Origin: Alsobacter metallidurans
Lineage (GTDB): Bacteria; Pseudomonadota; Alphaproteobacteria; Rhizobiales; Beijerinckiaceae
Assembly: GCF_014636935.1 (NCBI RefSeq)
Contig: NZ_BMES01000001.1
Span: forward strand, 124,001 to 188,000
Length of the DNA stretch: 64,000 nucleotides
Direction of reading: 5' to 3'
Shown here in pieces: positions 1 through 9,088 of this stretch. The first letter of the stretch is position 1; every line of letters starts with the position of its first letter. Made by a program: the position numbers and the translations under genes. The notes under the pieces are model-generated. The model had not been told where the DNA came from, did not search any database, and was given only the letters and a program-made list of their open reading frames with translations.

Positions 1-1
1 G

Positions 2-694
2 CGCGAGACCATCGCGGCCGAGGACATCCTGCACGACCTCGGCGCGCTCTCGATGATGTCGTCCGACAGCCAGGCCATGGGCCGCCTCGGCGAGGTCGTG
101 ACCCGCACCTGGCAAACCGCCGACAAGATGAAGAAGCAGCGCGGCTCGCTGAAGGGCGACGGCTCCGGCAACGACAATTTTCGGGCCAAGCGCTACATCG
201 CCAAGTACACCATCAACCCCGCCATCGCGCATGGCGTGTCCAAGCACATCGGCTCGGTGGAGGTCGGCAAGTTCGCCGACCTGGTGCTGTGGTCGCCGGC
301 CTTCTTCGGCGTGAAGCCCGATCTCGTGATCAAGGGCGGCTCCATCGCGGCCGCCCCGATGGGCGACCCGAACGCCTCCATCCCGACCCCGCAGCCGGTG
401 CACTACCGGCCCATGTTCGGCGCCTTTGGCAAGGCGAGGACGGCCTCCTCGGTGGTGTTCGTTTCGCAGGCCGCCATGGAGGACGGGTTGCGCGAGCGGC
501 TCGGCGTCTCCAAGCAATTCGTGCCCGTCGAGAACGTGCGCGGCGGCATCTCGAAGGCTTCAATGATCCACAACGACGCCACCCCGGACATCCAGGTCGA
601 TCCCGAGACCTACGCGGTGACGGCCGACGGCGAGTTGCTGGTCTGCGAGCCCGCCACGGAGCTCCCGATGGCGCAGCGGTACTTCCTGTTCTGA
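2..694 (+). CDS. ureC: Urease subunit alpha, C-terminal part (cut by window start)
   Basis: This is the catalytic subunit of the cytoplasmic nickel enzyme urease, which hydrolyses urea to ammonia and carbamate. Only the last 230 or so codons are in the window; the reading frame is open from base 2, so the start lies to the left. The motif [11 protein letters not shown] near base 53 contains the aspartate that ligates nickel in the family, and the tail has the usual sequence [16 protein letters not shown] and ends in a family-typical hydrophobic residue run (YFLF). The accessory genes ureE, ureF and ureG follow on the same strand, so the missing upstream part probably carries ureD, ureA and ureB. 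Identification is certain; completeness cannot be judged. Confidence 0.97.
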   Translation, partial: RETIAAEDILHDLGALSMMSSDSQAMGRLGEVVTRTWQTADKMKKQRGSLKGDGSGNDNFRAKRYIAKYTINPAIAHGVSKHIGSVEVGKFADLVLWSPAFFGVKPDLVIKGGSIAAAPMGDPNASIPTPQPVHYRPMFGAFGKARTASSVVFVSQAAMEDGLRERLGVSKQFVPVENVRGGISKASMIHNDATPDIQVDPETYAVTADGELLVCEPATELPMAQRYFLF

Positions 695-800
695 GCGGGA
701 CGCAGCTGCTGGTCGAGCCTTGCCGTTTGCGCATCGCCGCCCTGCGCGGGCGTATCCGCGCTGGCGGACGCCGTGACGCCCGCTTAATCCTGATCGCCTA

Positions 801-822
801 GGGCGGCGTCCAAAAGCCGCCC
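801..822 (+). promoter_or_regulatory. Hairpin in the leader of the MFS gene
   Basis: A 7-bp perfect inverted repeat (GGGCGGC at 801-807, GCCGCCC at 816-822) with an 8-nt loop lies 14 bases before the MFS start codon. It could be a weak ureC terminator without a T run or a leader structure. Its function is not shown by the sequence. Confidence 0.3.
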
Positions 823-835
823 GTTCGGGGACGGG

Positions 836-2029
836 ATGGCTCAGGACGTTCGGCGCGCGACGGCCGTGCTGGCGGTGACGCAGGTCATCGGCTGGGGATC
901 GACCTTTTACCTGCCCGGCGTGCTCAGCCGGACCATGGCGGCCGATATCGGCGTGTCGCCGGAGTTCATTTTCGGCGGCGTCACCATCATGCTGGTGATG
1001 TCCGGCCTGCTGTCGCCGACGCTCGGCCGGTTGCTGGACCGCCACGGCGCGGCGCCCTTCCTCGCCGTTGGCTCGCTTCTGACCGGCGTTTCGCTCGCGC
1101 TGCTCGGCCTCGTCACCGGGCCGGTCACCTACGCGCTCGTGTGGCTGGCGCTGGGCTTCTCCACCACGCTAGCGCTGACCTTGCCGTCCTTCACCGCCAT
1201 GGCGCAGATCGCCGGGCACAACGCCCGCCAGAGCATGATCGTGCTGATGCTGATGACCGGGTTGTCGTCCAGCGCCGCGTGGCCAATCACGGTCTGGCTC
1301 GACGGCGCGGTGGGGTGGCGCTGGATGTGCGTTGTCTACGCGCTCGTCAATGTGGCCGTGTGCGCGCCGCTGCACGCCTGGGTGCTGCCGCGCCGCCGCA
1401 GCATGGGCGGCGGCGCGAGCGCCGGAACCGCGGCCCCGCCGATGATCCGGCAGAGCGGATTCCGCCCAGCCGTGATCGCCATGATGGCCGCGTTCGCGTG
1501 CTCCGGCTTCGTGTCCTGGGGCTTGTCGCTGCATATCGTCGAGCTGTTGCGGGACGTCGGCATGACGCCCGGGCTGGCGTTGACGCTCGGCTCGTCCATG
1601 GGCGCGCTGCAGGTGCTGGCGCGGCTCATAGAGTTCCTGCTCGGCAAGCGCGTGACGCCGATCGCCTCGGCGGTGTTCGCGTCACTTGTGATGATGGCCT
1701 CGTTCGTGCTGATCGCGCTCGCGAAGGGCTCCGTGACGGGCGCGACGGCGTTCATCCTCATCTACAGCATCGGCTCCGGCCTCTTGGGCGTCACCCGCGT
1801 GGCCCTGCCGCTCTGGGTGTTCGGTTCGGCCGTCTACGGCACTTACTCGGGCAAGATCGCGCCGGTGCAGAATTTCTCGTTCGCCCTAGCCCCGCTGGCG
1901 TTTTCGATCGTCACCGAGCGCTTCGGCGTCAGCGCCGGCATTCTCGTGTCCGGCGTGCTGGCCGCGCTGGCCGCCGCCGGCATGGCGCTGATCGGCGTCA
2001 TCGTGCGCCGCCACCGCGCGGATGCCTAA
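836..2029 (+). CDS. MFS transporter inside the urease cluster
   Basis: A 397-residue integral membrane protein of the major facilitator superfamily with about twelve hydrophobic segments, two halves separated by a basic, glycine-rich loop near residues 184-202 ([19 protein letters not shown]). The cytoplasmic loop after the second helix carries [14 protein letters not shown], the typical MFS loop 2-3 signature. It starts at an ATG 141 bases after ureC and ends 49 bases before ureE, on the same strand. The position suggests a role linked to urease, such as movement of urea, another nitrogen compound, or nickel, but the family does not reveal the substrate. This is a transporter with high confidence; the specific role is inference. 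Confidence 0.88.
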   Translation: MAQDVRRATAVLAVTQVIGWGSTFYLPGVLSRTMAADIGVSPEFIFGGVTIMLVMSGLLSPTLGRLLDRHGAAPFLAVGSLLTGVSLALLGLVTGPVTYALVWLALGFSTTLALTLPSFTAMAQIAGHNARQSMIVLMLMTGLSSSAAWPITVWLDGAVGWRWMCVVYALVNVAVCAPLHAWVLPRRRSMGGGASAGTAAPPMIRQSGFRPAVIAMMAAFACSGFVSWGLSLHIVELLRDVGMTPGLALTLGSSMGALQVLARLIEFLLGKRVTPIASAVFASLVMMASFVLIALAKGSVTGATAFILIYSIGSGLLGVTRVALPLWVFGSAVYGTYSGKIAPVQNFSFALAPLAFSIVTERFGVSAGILVSGVLAALAAAGMALIGVIVRRHRADA

Positions 2030-2078
2030 GCGCACCGCGCGTGCTAGGAGGGACGGAGGATCTTTCGGGAGTTCGATC

Positions 2079-2726
2079 ATGCTTCGCGCCGCCGCCGTTG
2101 TCCGCAAACCCGCCGTGAAGGCCGAGCGCGTTATCGACGCCGTGGTGCTGGACCATGAGGGTCGCCATCGGCGCAGGCTGGCCCTGAAGGGCGAGAAGGG
2201 CACGGAGTTCCTGCTCGATCTCGAGAAGGCGGCCGTGCTGAACGACGGCGACGCCCTGAAGCTGGAGGACGGATCGCTCGTGCTGGTGCGGGCCGCGCCC
2301 CAAAGTCTGTTGGAGATCCGCGCCGCCACGCCCAAGCGCCTCATGCGCATCGCTTGGCACATCGGCAACCGTCACACGCCGGCCGAAATCGGCGACGACG
2401 CGGTCTGGATCGAGGACGACCATGTGCTGGTCGAGATGGTGCGCGGCCTGGGCGCCGAGGTCGTGCGCGTGGAGCGCCCGTTCCAGCCCGAGCGCGGCGC
2501 TTATGAAGCCGCCGAAGCGCACGCGCATCACGGCCACGCTCATCACGATCATGACCAGCATGGCGACGATCACGGACATGCCGGAGCGCATGCCCATTCC
2601 CACGCGCATGCCGAAGCCCACGTCCATGCGCATGGCGAGAGCTGCGGCTGCGGTCATGATCACCACGATCATGGTCATCACGGCCACGATCACCACGACC
2701 ACGGCCACGCGCACAAGCATGGCTGA
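2079..2726 (+). CDS. ureE: Urease accessory protein UreE, nickel metallochaperone with His-rich tail
   Basis: UreE delivers nickel to the urease activation complex. The protein is 215 residues from the ATG at 2079; an in-frame ATG at 2022 overlaps the MFS end and would add 19 residues that do not look like UreE. The N-terminal domain and the central metal-binding domain ([13 protein letters not shown] near residues 89-101) are clear. The last 70 or so residues hold about thirty histidines plus a CGCG motif, an unusually long nickel-binding tail compared with the short tails of many UreE proteins. The stop overlaps the ureF start by 8 bases, which implies translational coupling. Confidence 0.95.
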   Translation: MLRAAAVVRKPAVKAERVIDAVVLDHEGRHRRRLALKGEKGTEFLLDLEKAAVLNDGDALKLEDGSLVLVRAAPQSLLEIRAATPKRLMRIAWHIGNRHTPAEIGDDAVWIEDDHVLVEMVRGLGAEVVRVERPFQPERGAYEAAEAHAHHGHAHHDHDQHGDDHGHAGAHAHSHAHAEAHVHAHGESCGCGHDHHDHGHHGHDHHDHGHAHKHG

Positions 2727-3399
2727 GGCGGGACTGCTGCCGCTGCTGGTGTGGCTGTCGCCCGCCTTTCCGGTCGGCGCCTTCGCGTATTCGCACGGCC
2801 TCGAATGGGCGGTTGAAACCGGGCAGGTCAGGGACGCCGCCACCACGCAGGAGTGGATCGCCGACTTGCTGGCGCAGGGCTCCGGCCGAAACGACGCCGT
2901 GCTGCTCGCGGCCGCGTGGCGCGCCGCCGCCGACCAGGATGACGCCGCGCTGCGCCACGTCGCCGAATGGGCCGCCGCCCTGCAGCCGTCGCGCGAGCGC
3001 CACCTCGAAGCCACCGCCCAGGGCGCGGCCTTTCTGGTCGCGATCCGGGCGTCGTGGCCAACCGAAGCGGTAGTGCGGTTCGACGCCGCCTGGAACGGCG
3101 AGGTCGCCTACCCGGTGGCGCTCGGCGTCGCGGCCGCAGGGCACAGCGCGCCGCTCGGCGCCACCCTGGAGGCGAGCTTGCTGGCGTTCGTCGGGAACCT
3201 CGTCTCCGCCGTGGTGCGGCTTGGCCCAATCGGGCAAACCGACGGCCAGCGGATCATCGCCGCGCTGGTCGCGGACGTGCGCGCCGCCGCGTCATTCGCG
3301 GAGTCTTCCACGCTGGACGACATCGGCGCCGCGGCCTTCCGCTCCGACATCGCGTCCCTGCGGCACGAGACGCAGTATTCCCGCCTGTTTCGGTCCTGA
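2719..3399 (+). CDS. ureF: Urease accessory protein UreF
   Basis: UreF is part of the UreD-UreF-UreG complex that activates apo-urease in the cytoplasm. The 226-residue product has the family opening [21 protein letters not shown] and the C-terminal motif [11 protein letters not shown], and is otherwise all-helical. The ATG at 2719 lies inside the end of ureE. Longer in-frame extensions upstream would run through the ureE histidine tail and are rejected. The length is normal for the family. Confidence 0.95.
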   Translation: MAEAGLLPLLVWLSPAFPVGAFAYSHGLEWAVETGQVRDAATTQEWIADLLAQGSGRNDAVLLAAAWRAAADQDDAALRHVAEWAAALQPSRERHLEATAQGAAFLVAIRASWPTEAVVRFDAAWNGEVAYPVALGVAAAGHSAPLGATLEASLLAFVGNLVSAVVRLGPIGQTDGQRIIAALVADVRAAASFAESSTLDDIGAAAFRSDIASLRHETQYSRLFRS

Positions 3400-3453
3400 C
3401 CCGCGCTGGCCCGGATCTTGGATCGGCTGTCCGACCTGAACGGAGAAAAAGTC

Positions 3454-4074
3454 ATGACGAGATCCAGCCACGGCCCGCTTCGCGTCGGCATCGGCGGACC
3501 GGTTGGATCCGGTAAGACGGCGCTGATGGAGGCGCTCTGCAAGCGCTTTCGCGACGTTTACGACCTCTGCGCCATCACCAACGATATCTACACCAAGGAA
3601 GACGCCCGCCTGCTCACGGTGGCGGGCGCGCTCCCGGAAGAGCGCATCATGGGCGTCGAGACGGGGGGCTGCCCGCACACGGCCATCCGCGAGGATTGCT
3701 CCATCAACCTCGCCGCCATCGACCAGATGAACAGGCGCTTTCCCAAGCTCGACCTTATCCTCATCGAATCCGGCGGCGACAACCTCGCGGCGACCTTTTC
3801 GCCCGAGCTCGCCGACCTCACCGTCTACGTGATCGATGTCTCTGGCGGCGAGAAAATCCCGCGCAAGGGCGGACCGGGCATCACCCGGTCGGACCTGCTG
3901 GTGATCAACAAGATCGACCTCGCCCCCTTTGTGGGCGCCAGCCTCGAAGTCATGGACCGCGACTCGAAGCTGATGCGCAAGGACCGCCCCTACGTGTTCA
4001 CCAATGTCCGCTCGGGCGAAGGCGTGGACGCTGTGGCGGCGTTTATCGAGCAGGCAGGCGGCTTGCGCGCCTAG
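3454..4074 (+). CDS. ureG: Urease accessory GTPase UreG
   Basis: UreG is a SIMIBI-class GTPase that couples GTP hydrolysis to nickel insertion into urease. The 206-residue product has the P-loop GGPVGSGKT at residues 14-22, the nickel-binding Cys-Pro-His at residues 73-75, the ESGGDN switch segment and NKID as base-specificity motif. It lacks the N-terminal histidine run seen in some UreG proteins, which fits with the metal store being in the UreE tail. The chosen ATG follows a GGAGA ribosome site at 3442-3446; a TTG further upstream is not needed. Confidence 0.97.
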   Translation: MTRSSHGPLRVGIGGPVGSGKTALMEALCKRFRDVYDLCAITNDIYTKEDARLLTVAGALPEERIMGVETGGCPHTAIREDCSINLAAIDQMNRRFPKLDLILIESGGDNLAATFSPELADLTVYVIDVSGGEKIPRKGGPGITRSDLLVINKIDLAPFVGASLEVMDRDSKLMRKDRPYVFTNVRSGEGVDAVAAFIEQAGGLRA

Positions 4075-4118
4075 CACGGGCTTTGCATTCTCCCGCTGAG
4101 TTCTGCCTGGAGCATCCT

Positions 4119-4703
4119 ATGACCCGCGCCCGCCTCGCCGCCGCTCTCGTTGTTGCCGCCGTCGCCGCCACACCGGCGCTCGCCCACACGGGCGTCGACC
4201 CGCACGTCCATGGTTTCGCGATGGGCTTCGCGCATCCGCTTGGCGGAGCCGACCACTTGCTCGCCATGGCGGCCGTGGGGCTCTGGGCCGGCGTGATCGG
4301 CGGCGCGGCGCGCTGGGCCTGGCCGGCGGCCTTCATGGCCGCTATGGCGTTCGCGGCGGTGCTCGGCGCGTCCGGCTTCACGGCACCCTACGCCGAGGCG
4401 GGCGTCGCATTGTCGGTTGCGGTGCTCGGAGGCGCGCTGGCGTGGGGCGTGCGTGCGCCGGTTGCGGCGGGCGCCGCGCTGTGCGCCGCCCTGGCGACAT
4501 GTCACGGACTCGCGCACGGGGCCGAAATGCCCACGAATGCGGCAGGTCTCGCCTATGGCGCAGGCTTCCTGGCCGCGACCGCGCTGCTGCACGGGGCCGG
4601 GCTGATCCTCGCCGCCGTTGCGGTGGGGCTCTCCTCCAGGCAGTCGCCTCGGCTCGCCGGCGCGGGCCTGCTGGCGGCCGGCGCCGCGTTTCTGGTCGGC
4701 TGA
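4119..4703 (+). CDS. hupE: HupE/UreJ family membrane protein
   Basis: A 194-residue protein of the HupE/UreJ family, which is found next to urease and hydrogenase genes and is thought to transport nickel or cobalt. It has a cleavable signal peptide ending near ALA-HTG at residues 20-25, then the family signature HPLGGADHLLAM at about residues 39-50, and six hydrophobic segments. A second histidine pair (CHGLAHG) lies in the fifth segment. It ends the run of urease genes and is followed by a terminator-like hairpin. Family assignment is firm; the transported metal is inferred from context. Confidence 0.9.
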   Translation: MTRARLAAALVVAAVAATPALAHTGVDPHVHGFAMGFAHPLGGADHLLAMAAVGLWAGVIGGAARWAWPAAFMAAMAFAAVLGASGFTAPYAEAGVALSVAVLGGALAWGVRAPVAAGAALCAALATCHGLAHGAEMPTNAAGLAYGAGFLAATALLHGAGLILAAVAVGLSSRQSPRLAGAGLLAAGAAFLVG

Positions 4704-4726
4704 AGCAACGCTTTCGTCCCTCGTAG

Positions 4727-4750
4727 GCCAGCGCCGGCCCTGGCGCTGGC
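4727..4750 (+). terminator. Terminator-like hairpin after the urease cluster
   Basis: A perfect 9-bp inverted repeat (GCCAGCGCC, then GGCGCTGGC) with a 6-nt loop sits 23 bases after hupE and 69 bases before purU. There is no T run, so intrinsic termination would be weak. Confidence 0.45.
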
Positions 4751-4819
4751 TATGCTGCGTTGCAGGATGGCGCGCCTTTCGGTAGGCAGCGTCTGCCGTC
4801 GCGCAGGGATGCCCGTTTC

Positions 4820-5683
4820 ATGACCTCCGAATCCTTCGTTCTCAAGCTCTCCTGCCCCAACCGCCCCGGCATCGTGGCGGCGGTTTCGACACTGCTGTTC
4901 GAGGCGGGCTGCAACATCCTGGATGCGCAGCAATTCGACGACGTCGAGACCGGCCGTTTCTTCATGCGGGTGATCTTCAACGCCGTGGACGCCGACCCCA
5001 CGCCGGCCGAGCTGCGGGAGCGCTTCAGGCCCGTGGGCGAGCGCTTCGGCATGGACTGGACGATCCGGGCGCGCGGCGAGCGTCGCCGGGTGATGCTGCT
5101 GGTGTCGAAGTTCGACCATTGCCTCGTCGACCTGCTGTATCGCCAGCGCAATGGCGAGCTCAACATGGAGGTCGCCGCCGTGGTGGCGAACCACCCGCGC
5201 GAGACCTACGCGCATATCGACCTCGACGGGGCGCCGTTCCACCACCTCCCGGTCACCCGCCAGACCAAGATGGAACAAGAGGCGCAACTCTGGGAGTTGG
5301 TGAAGGGCACCGGAACCGAGGTCGTCGTGCTCGCCCGCTACATGCAGGTTCTGTCGGATGGGTTGGCGGCGAAGCTCACGGGCCGCTGCATCAACATCCA
5401 CCACTCGTTCCTGCCGGGCTTCAAGGGCGCCAAGCCCTACCATCAGGCGCATGAGCGCGGCGTGAAGCTGATCGGGGCCACGGCCCATTACGTCACGTCC
5501 GACCTCGACGAGGGTCCGATTATCGATCAGGACGTCGAGCGCATCAGCCATCGCGACACGCCCGAGGACCTCGTCCGCAAGGGGCGTGACATCGAGCGCC
5601 GCGTGCTCGCCCGCGCGCTGGCGGATCATCTCGACGACCGCGTGATCCTGAACGGCCGCAAGACGGTGGTGTTCACCGGTTGA
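4820..5683 (+). CDS. purU: Formyltetrahydrofolate deformylase
   Basis: PurU hydrolyses 10-formyl-tetrahydrofolate to formate and tetrahydrofolate in the cytoplasm, balancing the one-carbon pool and feeding formate to PurT-type purine synthesis. The 287-residue protein has an N-terminal ACT domain (about residues 7-80) and a formyltransferase-fold hydrolase domain. The catalytic set is visible as N192 and H194 in [11 protein letters not shown] and D230 in DEGPII. The gene stands alone between the urease cluster and the thiamine riboswitch. The ATG at 4820 matches the family start; an upstream in-frame codon would add 20 residues. Confidence 0.95.
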   Translation: MTSESFVLKLSCPNRPGIVAAVSTLLFEAGCNILDAQQFDDVETGRFFMRVIFNAVDADPTPAELRERFRPVGERFGMDWTIRARGERRRVMLLVSKFDHCLVDLLYRQRNGELNMEVAAVVANHPRETYAHIDLDGAPFHHLPVTRQTKMEQEAQLWELVKGTGTEVVVLARYMQVLSDGLAAKLTGRCINIHHSFLPGFKGAKPYHQAHERGVKLIGATAHYVTSDLDEGPIIDQDVERISHRDTPEDLVRKGRDIERRVLARALADHLDDRVILNGRKTVVFTG

Positions 5684-5762
5684 GCCAGCCCACAAGGGCA
5701 GGCGAACGAATGCGCGCGCGTGTCTTGCCGCGGCGCGCAGCCGTGATTACGTTGCAACCGCC

Positions 5763-5837
5763 ATGGGGTGCCGCCCGCAAGGACGGCTGAGATCATACCC
5801 GTTGAACCTGATCTGGGTCATGCCAGCGAAGGGAAGG
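5763..5837 (+). promoter_or_regulatory. TPP riboswitch (THI element) aptamer
   Basis: The conserved thiamine pyrophosphate aptamer is present: GGGGTGCC near 5765, GGCTGAGATCATACCC at 5785-5800, TTGAACCTGATCTGGGTCAT from about 5802, and CCAGCGAAGGGAAG at 5823-5836. It lies 44 bases upstream of thiM, a classical TPP-controlled gene, and covers the thiM-thiE-TRAP protein operon. Identification rests on the strictly conserved blocks in the right order and spacing. Confidence 0.96.
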
Positions 5838-5851
5838 CTGCCGGCGCGCCC

Positions 5852-5880
5852 GGCGTCTTTTCCGCTGGAGAAAGGACGCC
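5852..5880 (+). promoter_or_regulatory. Ribosome-site sequestering hairpin, riboswitch expression platform
   Basis: Bases 5852-5862 pair with 5870-5880 as an 11-bp helix with one G-U pair and a 7-nt loop. The 3' strand contains the Shine-Dalgarno GAAAGGA (5870-5876) that serves the GTG start of thiM at 5881. A smaller hairpin at 5840-5854 and a pairing of the aptamer 3' strand GGGAAGG (5831-5837) with 5857-5863 would compete with it. This points to translational control. The pairings are visible; the switching order is inference. Confidence 0.6.
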
Positions 5881-6690
5881 GTGACCGTGATGACGTTGAC
5901 CCCGCACCATCTCGCCGACGCGCTGACGGCGCTGCGCTGGAAGCGCCCGCTCGTGCATTGCCTCACCAACGACGTGGTGTCCGCGGTCACCGCCAATGCG
6001 CTGCTCGCCGCCGGGGCCGCGCCCGTGATGGCGCACGCGCCCGAGGAAGCGGCCGTGATCGCGGCGCGGGCCGGCGCCCTGCTTGTGAATATCGGCACGC
6101 TGACGCGTGAGCGCGTCGACGTCATGGCGGCCGCCGCCCAGGCCGCCACGGGCGCTGGCGCGCCGTGGGTGTTGGATCCCGTTGGCGTGGGCGCGTCGCC
6201 CTTCCGGCAGGGCGCGGCCGGCTGGCTGTCGACCCTCAAACCGACCATCCTCAAGGGCAATGCGGCCGAGATCCTCACCATGGCGACGGGCGAGCCCGCC
6301 GGCCGCGGCGTCGACGCCGAGGAGCAGAATCCCCGCGCCGTGCAGGACGCCGCAACCGCGCTGGCCCGCAGTCTCGGCTGCGTGGTGGCGGTGACTGGCG
6401 AGGCGGATTTCATCACCGACGGCAGCGCGTCGGTGACGATCAACAATGGCGATCCGCTGATGGGGCGCATCACCGGCTCGGGTTGCGTGGCCGGCGCACT
6501 CATGGCCGCCATGCTGGGCGCCGGGGTGGCCCCCTTGCTGGCTGCGGCGGCCGCTCTCGCGGCCTTTGGCCTTGCGGGCGAGCGGGCCGCCAAGGGTGCA
6601 CCGGGGCCGGGCACGTTCCAGGCCAGGCTGATGGACGAACTCGCGTCGCTCAGCGCCGAGGACCTGGCGGCCGGCGCGAGGATCGCCTGA
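5881..6690 (+). CDS. thiM: Hydroxyethylthiazole kinase
   Basis: ThiM phosphorylates 4-methyl-5-(2-hydroxyethyl)thiazole so that the thiazole can be salvaged into thiamine phosphate. The 269-residue protein shows the family motifs LTNDVV near residue 29, NIGT, DPVGVGAS, LKGNAAEI and the C-terminal catalytic TGSGCVAGALM. A GTG start at 5881 is preferred over the ATG at 5890 because GAAAGGA ends 4 bases before the GTG. The stop overlaps the thiE start by one base. Expression is very likely repressed by TPP through the upstream riboswitch. Confidence 0.96.
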   Translation: MTVMTLTPHHLADALTALRWKRPLVHCLTNDVVSAVTANALLAAGAAPVMAHAPEEAAVIAARAGALLVNIGTLTRERVDVMAAAAQAATGAGAPWVLDPVGVGASPFRQGAAGWLSTLKPTILKGNAAEILTMATGEPAGRGVDAEEQNPRAVQDAATALARSLGCVVAVTGEADFITDGSASVTINNGDPLMGRITGSGCVAGALMAAMLGAGVAPLLAAAAALAAFGLAGERAAKGAPGPGTFQARLMDELASLSAEDLAAGARIA

Positions 6691-7337
6691 TGGGCAAAGC
6701 TGCTTTCGATCTCTCGCTGTATTTCGTCACCGACCCCGTCCTGGTGCAGCCGCGTGGGCTGCTCGCCACCGTCGCGGCGGCCGTGCGGGGCGGGGCCACG
6801 CTGGTGCAGTTGCGGGACAAAACCTCCGATGACCAACAGTTCGCCGCGGACGCCGACGCGCTCTTGGGCCTGCTCCGGCCGCTGCGCGTGCCGCTGATCG
6901 TGAACGACCGCGTCGTCATCGCGAAGGCGGTGGGCGCGGACGGAGTTCATATCGGCCAGAACGACGGCGATCCGCGCCGCGTCCGCGACATCATTGGTCC
7001 TGACATGATCCTCGGCCTTTCGGCCGGGACCGAGGCCGAGTTCGCGGCCGTGCCGGAGGGCGTCGTGGACTATCTCGGCGTCGGCCCCATCCGGGGGACA
7101 GGCACCAAGCCGGACCATGATCCACCCATCGGTGTCGACGGATTGGCGCGGCTGCTGCCGCTGCATCCCCTTCCCAAAGTCGCGATCGGAGGCGTCGGGC
7201 CCGCCAATACGCATGCGCTGATCGCGACAGGCGTGGATGGGATCGCGGTGGTGTCGGCGATCTGCTCCGCCGACGATCCCGAAGCCGCGACGCGTGACCT
7301 CGTGCGGCTCATCCGCCAAGCGCGCGAGGGCGCATGA
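6690..7337 (+). CDS. thiE: Thiamine-phosphate synthase
   Basis: ThiE condenses hydroxymethylpyrimidine diphosphate with thiazole phosphate to thiamine phosphate. The 215-residue TIM-barrel protein carries VQLRDK near residue 40, VNDRV, GVHIGQND, the phosphate loop GVGPIRGTGTK and the C-terminal AIGGV and GIAVVSAI motifs. It follows thiM with a TGATG overlap. thiD and thiC are not in the window, so the operon as seen is a thiazole salvage set. Confidence 0.96.
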   Translation: MGKAAFDLSLYFVTDPVLVQPRGLLATVAAAVRGGATLVQLRDKTSDDQQFAADADALLGLLRPLRVPLIVNDRVVIAKAVGADGVHIGQNDGDPRRVRDIIGPDMILGLSAGTEAEFAAVPEGVVDYLGVGPIRGTGTKPDHDPPIGVDGLARLLPLHPLPKVAIGGVGPANTHALIATGVDGIAVVSAICSADDPEAATRDLVRLIRQAREGA

Positions 7338-8398
7338 TGCGCCCGACCCGCCGCTCCCTCGCGCTGGGCGCCGCCGCGCTGGTCGCCTCACCGGCCGTCG
7401 CACGCGCCGAGGAGCCGTTGCGCCTGCGAATGGCGACATCCTGGCCGCGCAATCTGCCCGGGCCGGGCGTTAGCGCGGCGCGGCTGGCGCAGCGCATCGG
7501 TCTGCTTTCGGGTGGGCGCCTGCAGATCGACGTTTTCGCCGCGGGCGAAATCGTACCCGCTTTCGCGGTGCTGGACGCGGTCTCGAACAGCACGGTCGAG
7601 ATGGGCCACACGGCCTCGTTCTTCTGGGAGGGCAAGGCGCCGGGCGCGTCGCTGTTCACCACCGCGCCGTTCGGGCTCTCCGCGGTCGAGCATCAGGCCT
7701 GGCTGTCGGAGCGTGGCGGGCAGGCGCTGTGGGACAAGCTCTACGAGCCTTTCGGCGTGCGCGGCATGCTGGCCGGCAACACCGGCCCTTCCATGGGAGG
7801 GTGGTTTCGAAAGGAACTCGGCTCTGCCGCCGACCTGAAGGGCCTGCGCATTCGCGTGTCGGGCCTGGGCGGAGAGGTCTACGCCGAACTCGGCGCCGTC
7901 CCGCAGGCGATTCCGCCCGGGGACGTATACCCGGCGCTCGAGCGCGGCGTCATCGACGCCGTGGAGCTCCTATCCCCTGCCAACGATCTGCCGCTCGGCT
8001 TCCACCGCGTCGCGCCCGTCTACTACATGCCGGGCTTCAACAAGCCGAACGGGGCCGCCGAGGCGCTGGTCGCCCGCCCTGTCTGGGACAGGCTGTCGCC
8101 CGAGCTGCGCGCCGCGGTCGAGACCGCGTGCCTGGCCGAGCACGCCGCCGGTCTGGCGGACGCCGAACGCACCAACGCGGAGGCCATCGTCAAGCTCGTG
8201 TCGCTCGGAGCCAAGCCGACGCCGTTTCCGGCCGACGTGATGGCGGCTGCGCGCCGGGCTGCGGACGCCGTGCTGGACCGCGTCGCCGCCAAGACGCCCA
8301 TCGCGGGCGAGATCGTGGCGTCGTATCGCACCGCCGCCGCCGAAGGCCGTCCCTGGGCGCGCATCCAGGGTTACATGGCGCAGGCGCTTAGAGGCTGA
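7334..8398 (+). CDS. TRAP transporter substrate-binding protein, TPP-operon member
   Basis: A 354-residue periplasmic binding protein of the DctP/TakP type. The N-terminus MRPTRRSLALGAAALVAS is a twin-arginine-like signal. The family core DLKGLRIRVSGLGGEVYAEL and the following GDVYPALERGVIDAVE are clear, the arginine in LRIRV being the usual carboxylate ligand. It overlaps thiE by 4 bases (ATGA) and is therefore under the TPP riboswitch. No TRAP membrane subunits (DctQ, DctM) are present, so it must use a membrane partner encoded elsewhere. A thiamine precursor or a keto acid is a possible ligand; this is inference from position only. Confidence 0.88.
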   Translation: MMRPTRRSLALGAAALVASPAVARAEEPLRLRMATSWPRNLPGPGVSAARLAQRIGLLSGGRLQIDVFAAGEIVPAFAVLDAVSNSTVEMGHTASFFWEGKAPGASLFTTAPFGLSAVEHQAWLSERGGQALWDKLYEPFGVRGMLAGNTGPSMGGWFRKELGSAADLKGLRIRVSGLGGEVYAELGAVPQAIPPGDVYPALERGVIDAVELLSPANDLPLGFHRVAPVYYMPGFNKPNGAAEALVARPVWDRLSPELRAAVETACLAEHAAGLADAERTNAEAIVKLVSLGAKPTPFPADVMAAARRAADAVLDRVAAKTPIAGEIVASYRTAAAEGRPWARIQGYMAQALRG

Positions 8399-8410
8399 CC
8401 CACAACGCAA

Positions 8411-8438
8411 ACGGCCTCCGGGGGAGCTCGGAGGCCGT
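8411..8438. terminator. Hairpin terminator between convergent operons
   Basis: A perfect 10-bp inverted repeat (ACGGCCTCCG, then CGGAGGCCGT) with an 8-nt loop lies 13 bases after the thi operon and 50 bases after the end of the convergent wrbA. It can serve both directions. The T run is poor. Confidence 0.65.
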
Positions 8439-8488
8439 CTGGAACCGATGCGGTCGGGGGGCGGGCGGCTTCGGGAAGGTTGGATCGT

Positions 8489-9088
8489 TCAGCTGGCGAG
8501 CTTGCCGGCGATCTGGGCCACGTGCTTGCCCTGGAACCGCGCGCCGTCGAGATCGGCCGCCGAAGGCTGCCGCGAGCCGTCGCCGCCCGCAATCGTGGAG
8601 GCACCATAGGGCGAGCCGCCCTTGATCTCCTCGAGGCCCATCTGGCCCGCGAACGAATAGGGGAGGCCGACCACCACCATGCCGTGATGCATCAGCGTGG
8701 GAATGAAGCTCAGGATGGTCGACTCCTGGCCGCCATGCTGCGTGGCCGACGACGTGAAGATCGACCCAACCTTGCCGACCAGCTTACCCTGCGCCCAGAG
8801 GCCGCCGGTCTGGTCGATGAAGCTGCGCATCTGGCTCGCCACATTGCCGAACCGGGTGGGTGCGCCGAAGATGATGGCGTCGTACTCGGGCAGCTCGGCG
8901 ACGGTAGCCTCCGGGAACTCATGCTCGGTCTTGAAGCCGTAGGACTTCGCGGCCTCGGCTGGCACGGTCTCGGGAACGCGCTTCACCACGACTTCGGCGC
9001 CGCCCTCGCGCGCGCCTTCGGCAACGGCCTTGGCCATGGTCTCGATATGGCCGTAGGACGAGTAGTAAAGAACCAGGACCTTGGTCAT
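8489..9088 (-). CDS. wrbA: NAD(P)H:quinone oxidoreductase, WrbA type
   Basis: WrbA is a flavodoxin-like FMN protein that reduces quinones by two electrons and so limits semiquinone and oxidative stress. The 199-residue product begins [16 protein letters not shown], the FMN phosphate loop, and has [25 protein letters not shown] and the WrbA-typical [20 protein letters not shown] near the end. It is single, convergent with the thi operon and divergent from the choline-sulfatase gene. Length is normal. Confidence 0.96.
   Translation of the reverse strand: MTKVLVLYYSSYGHIETMAKAVAEGAREGGAEVVVKRVPETVPAEAAKSYGFKTEHEFPEATVAELPEYDAIIFGAPTRFGNVASQMRSFIDQTGGLWAQGKLVGKVGSIFTSSATQHGGQESTILSFIPTLMHHGMVVVGLPYSFAGQMGLEEIKGGSPYGASTIAGGDGSRQPSAADLDGARFQGKHVAQIAGKLAS

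Noticed and set aside
2022-2078. An upstream start for ureE
   Set aside because: It would overlap the MFS end and add 19 residues not seen in UreE; the ATG at 2079 fits the family start.
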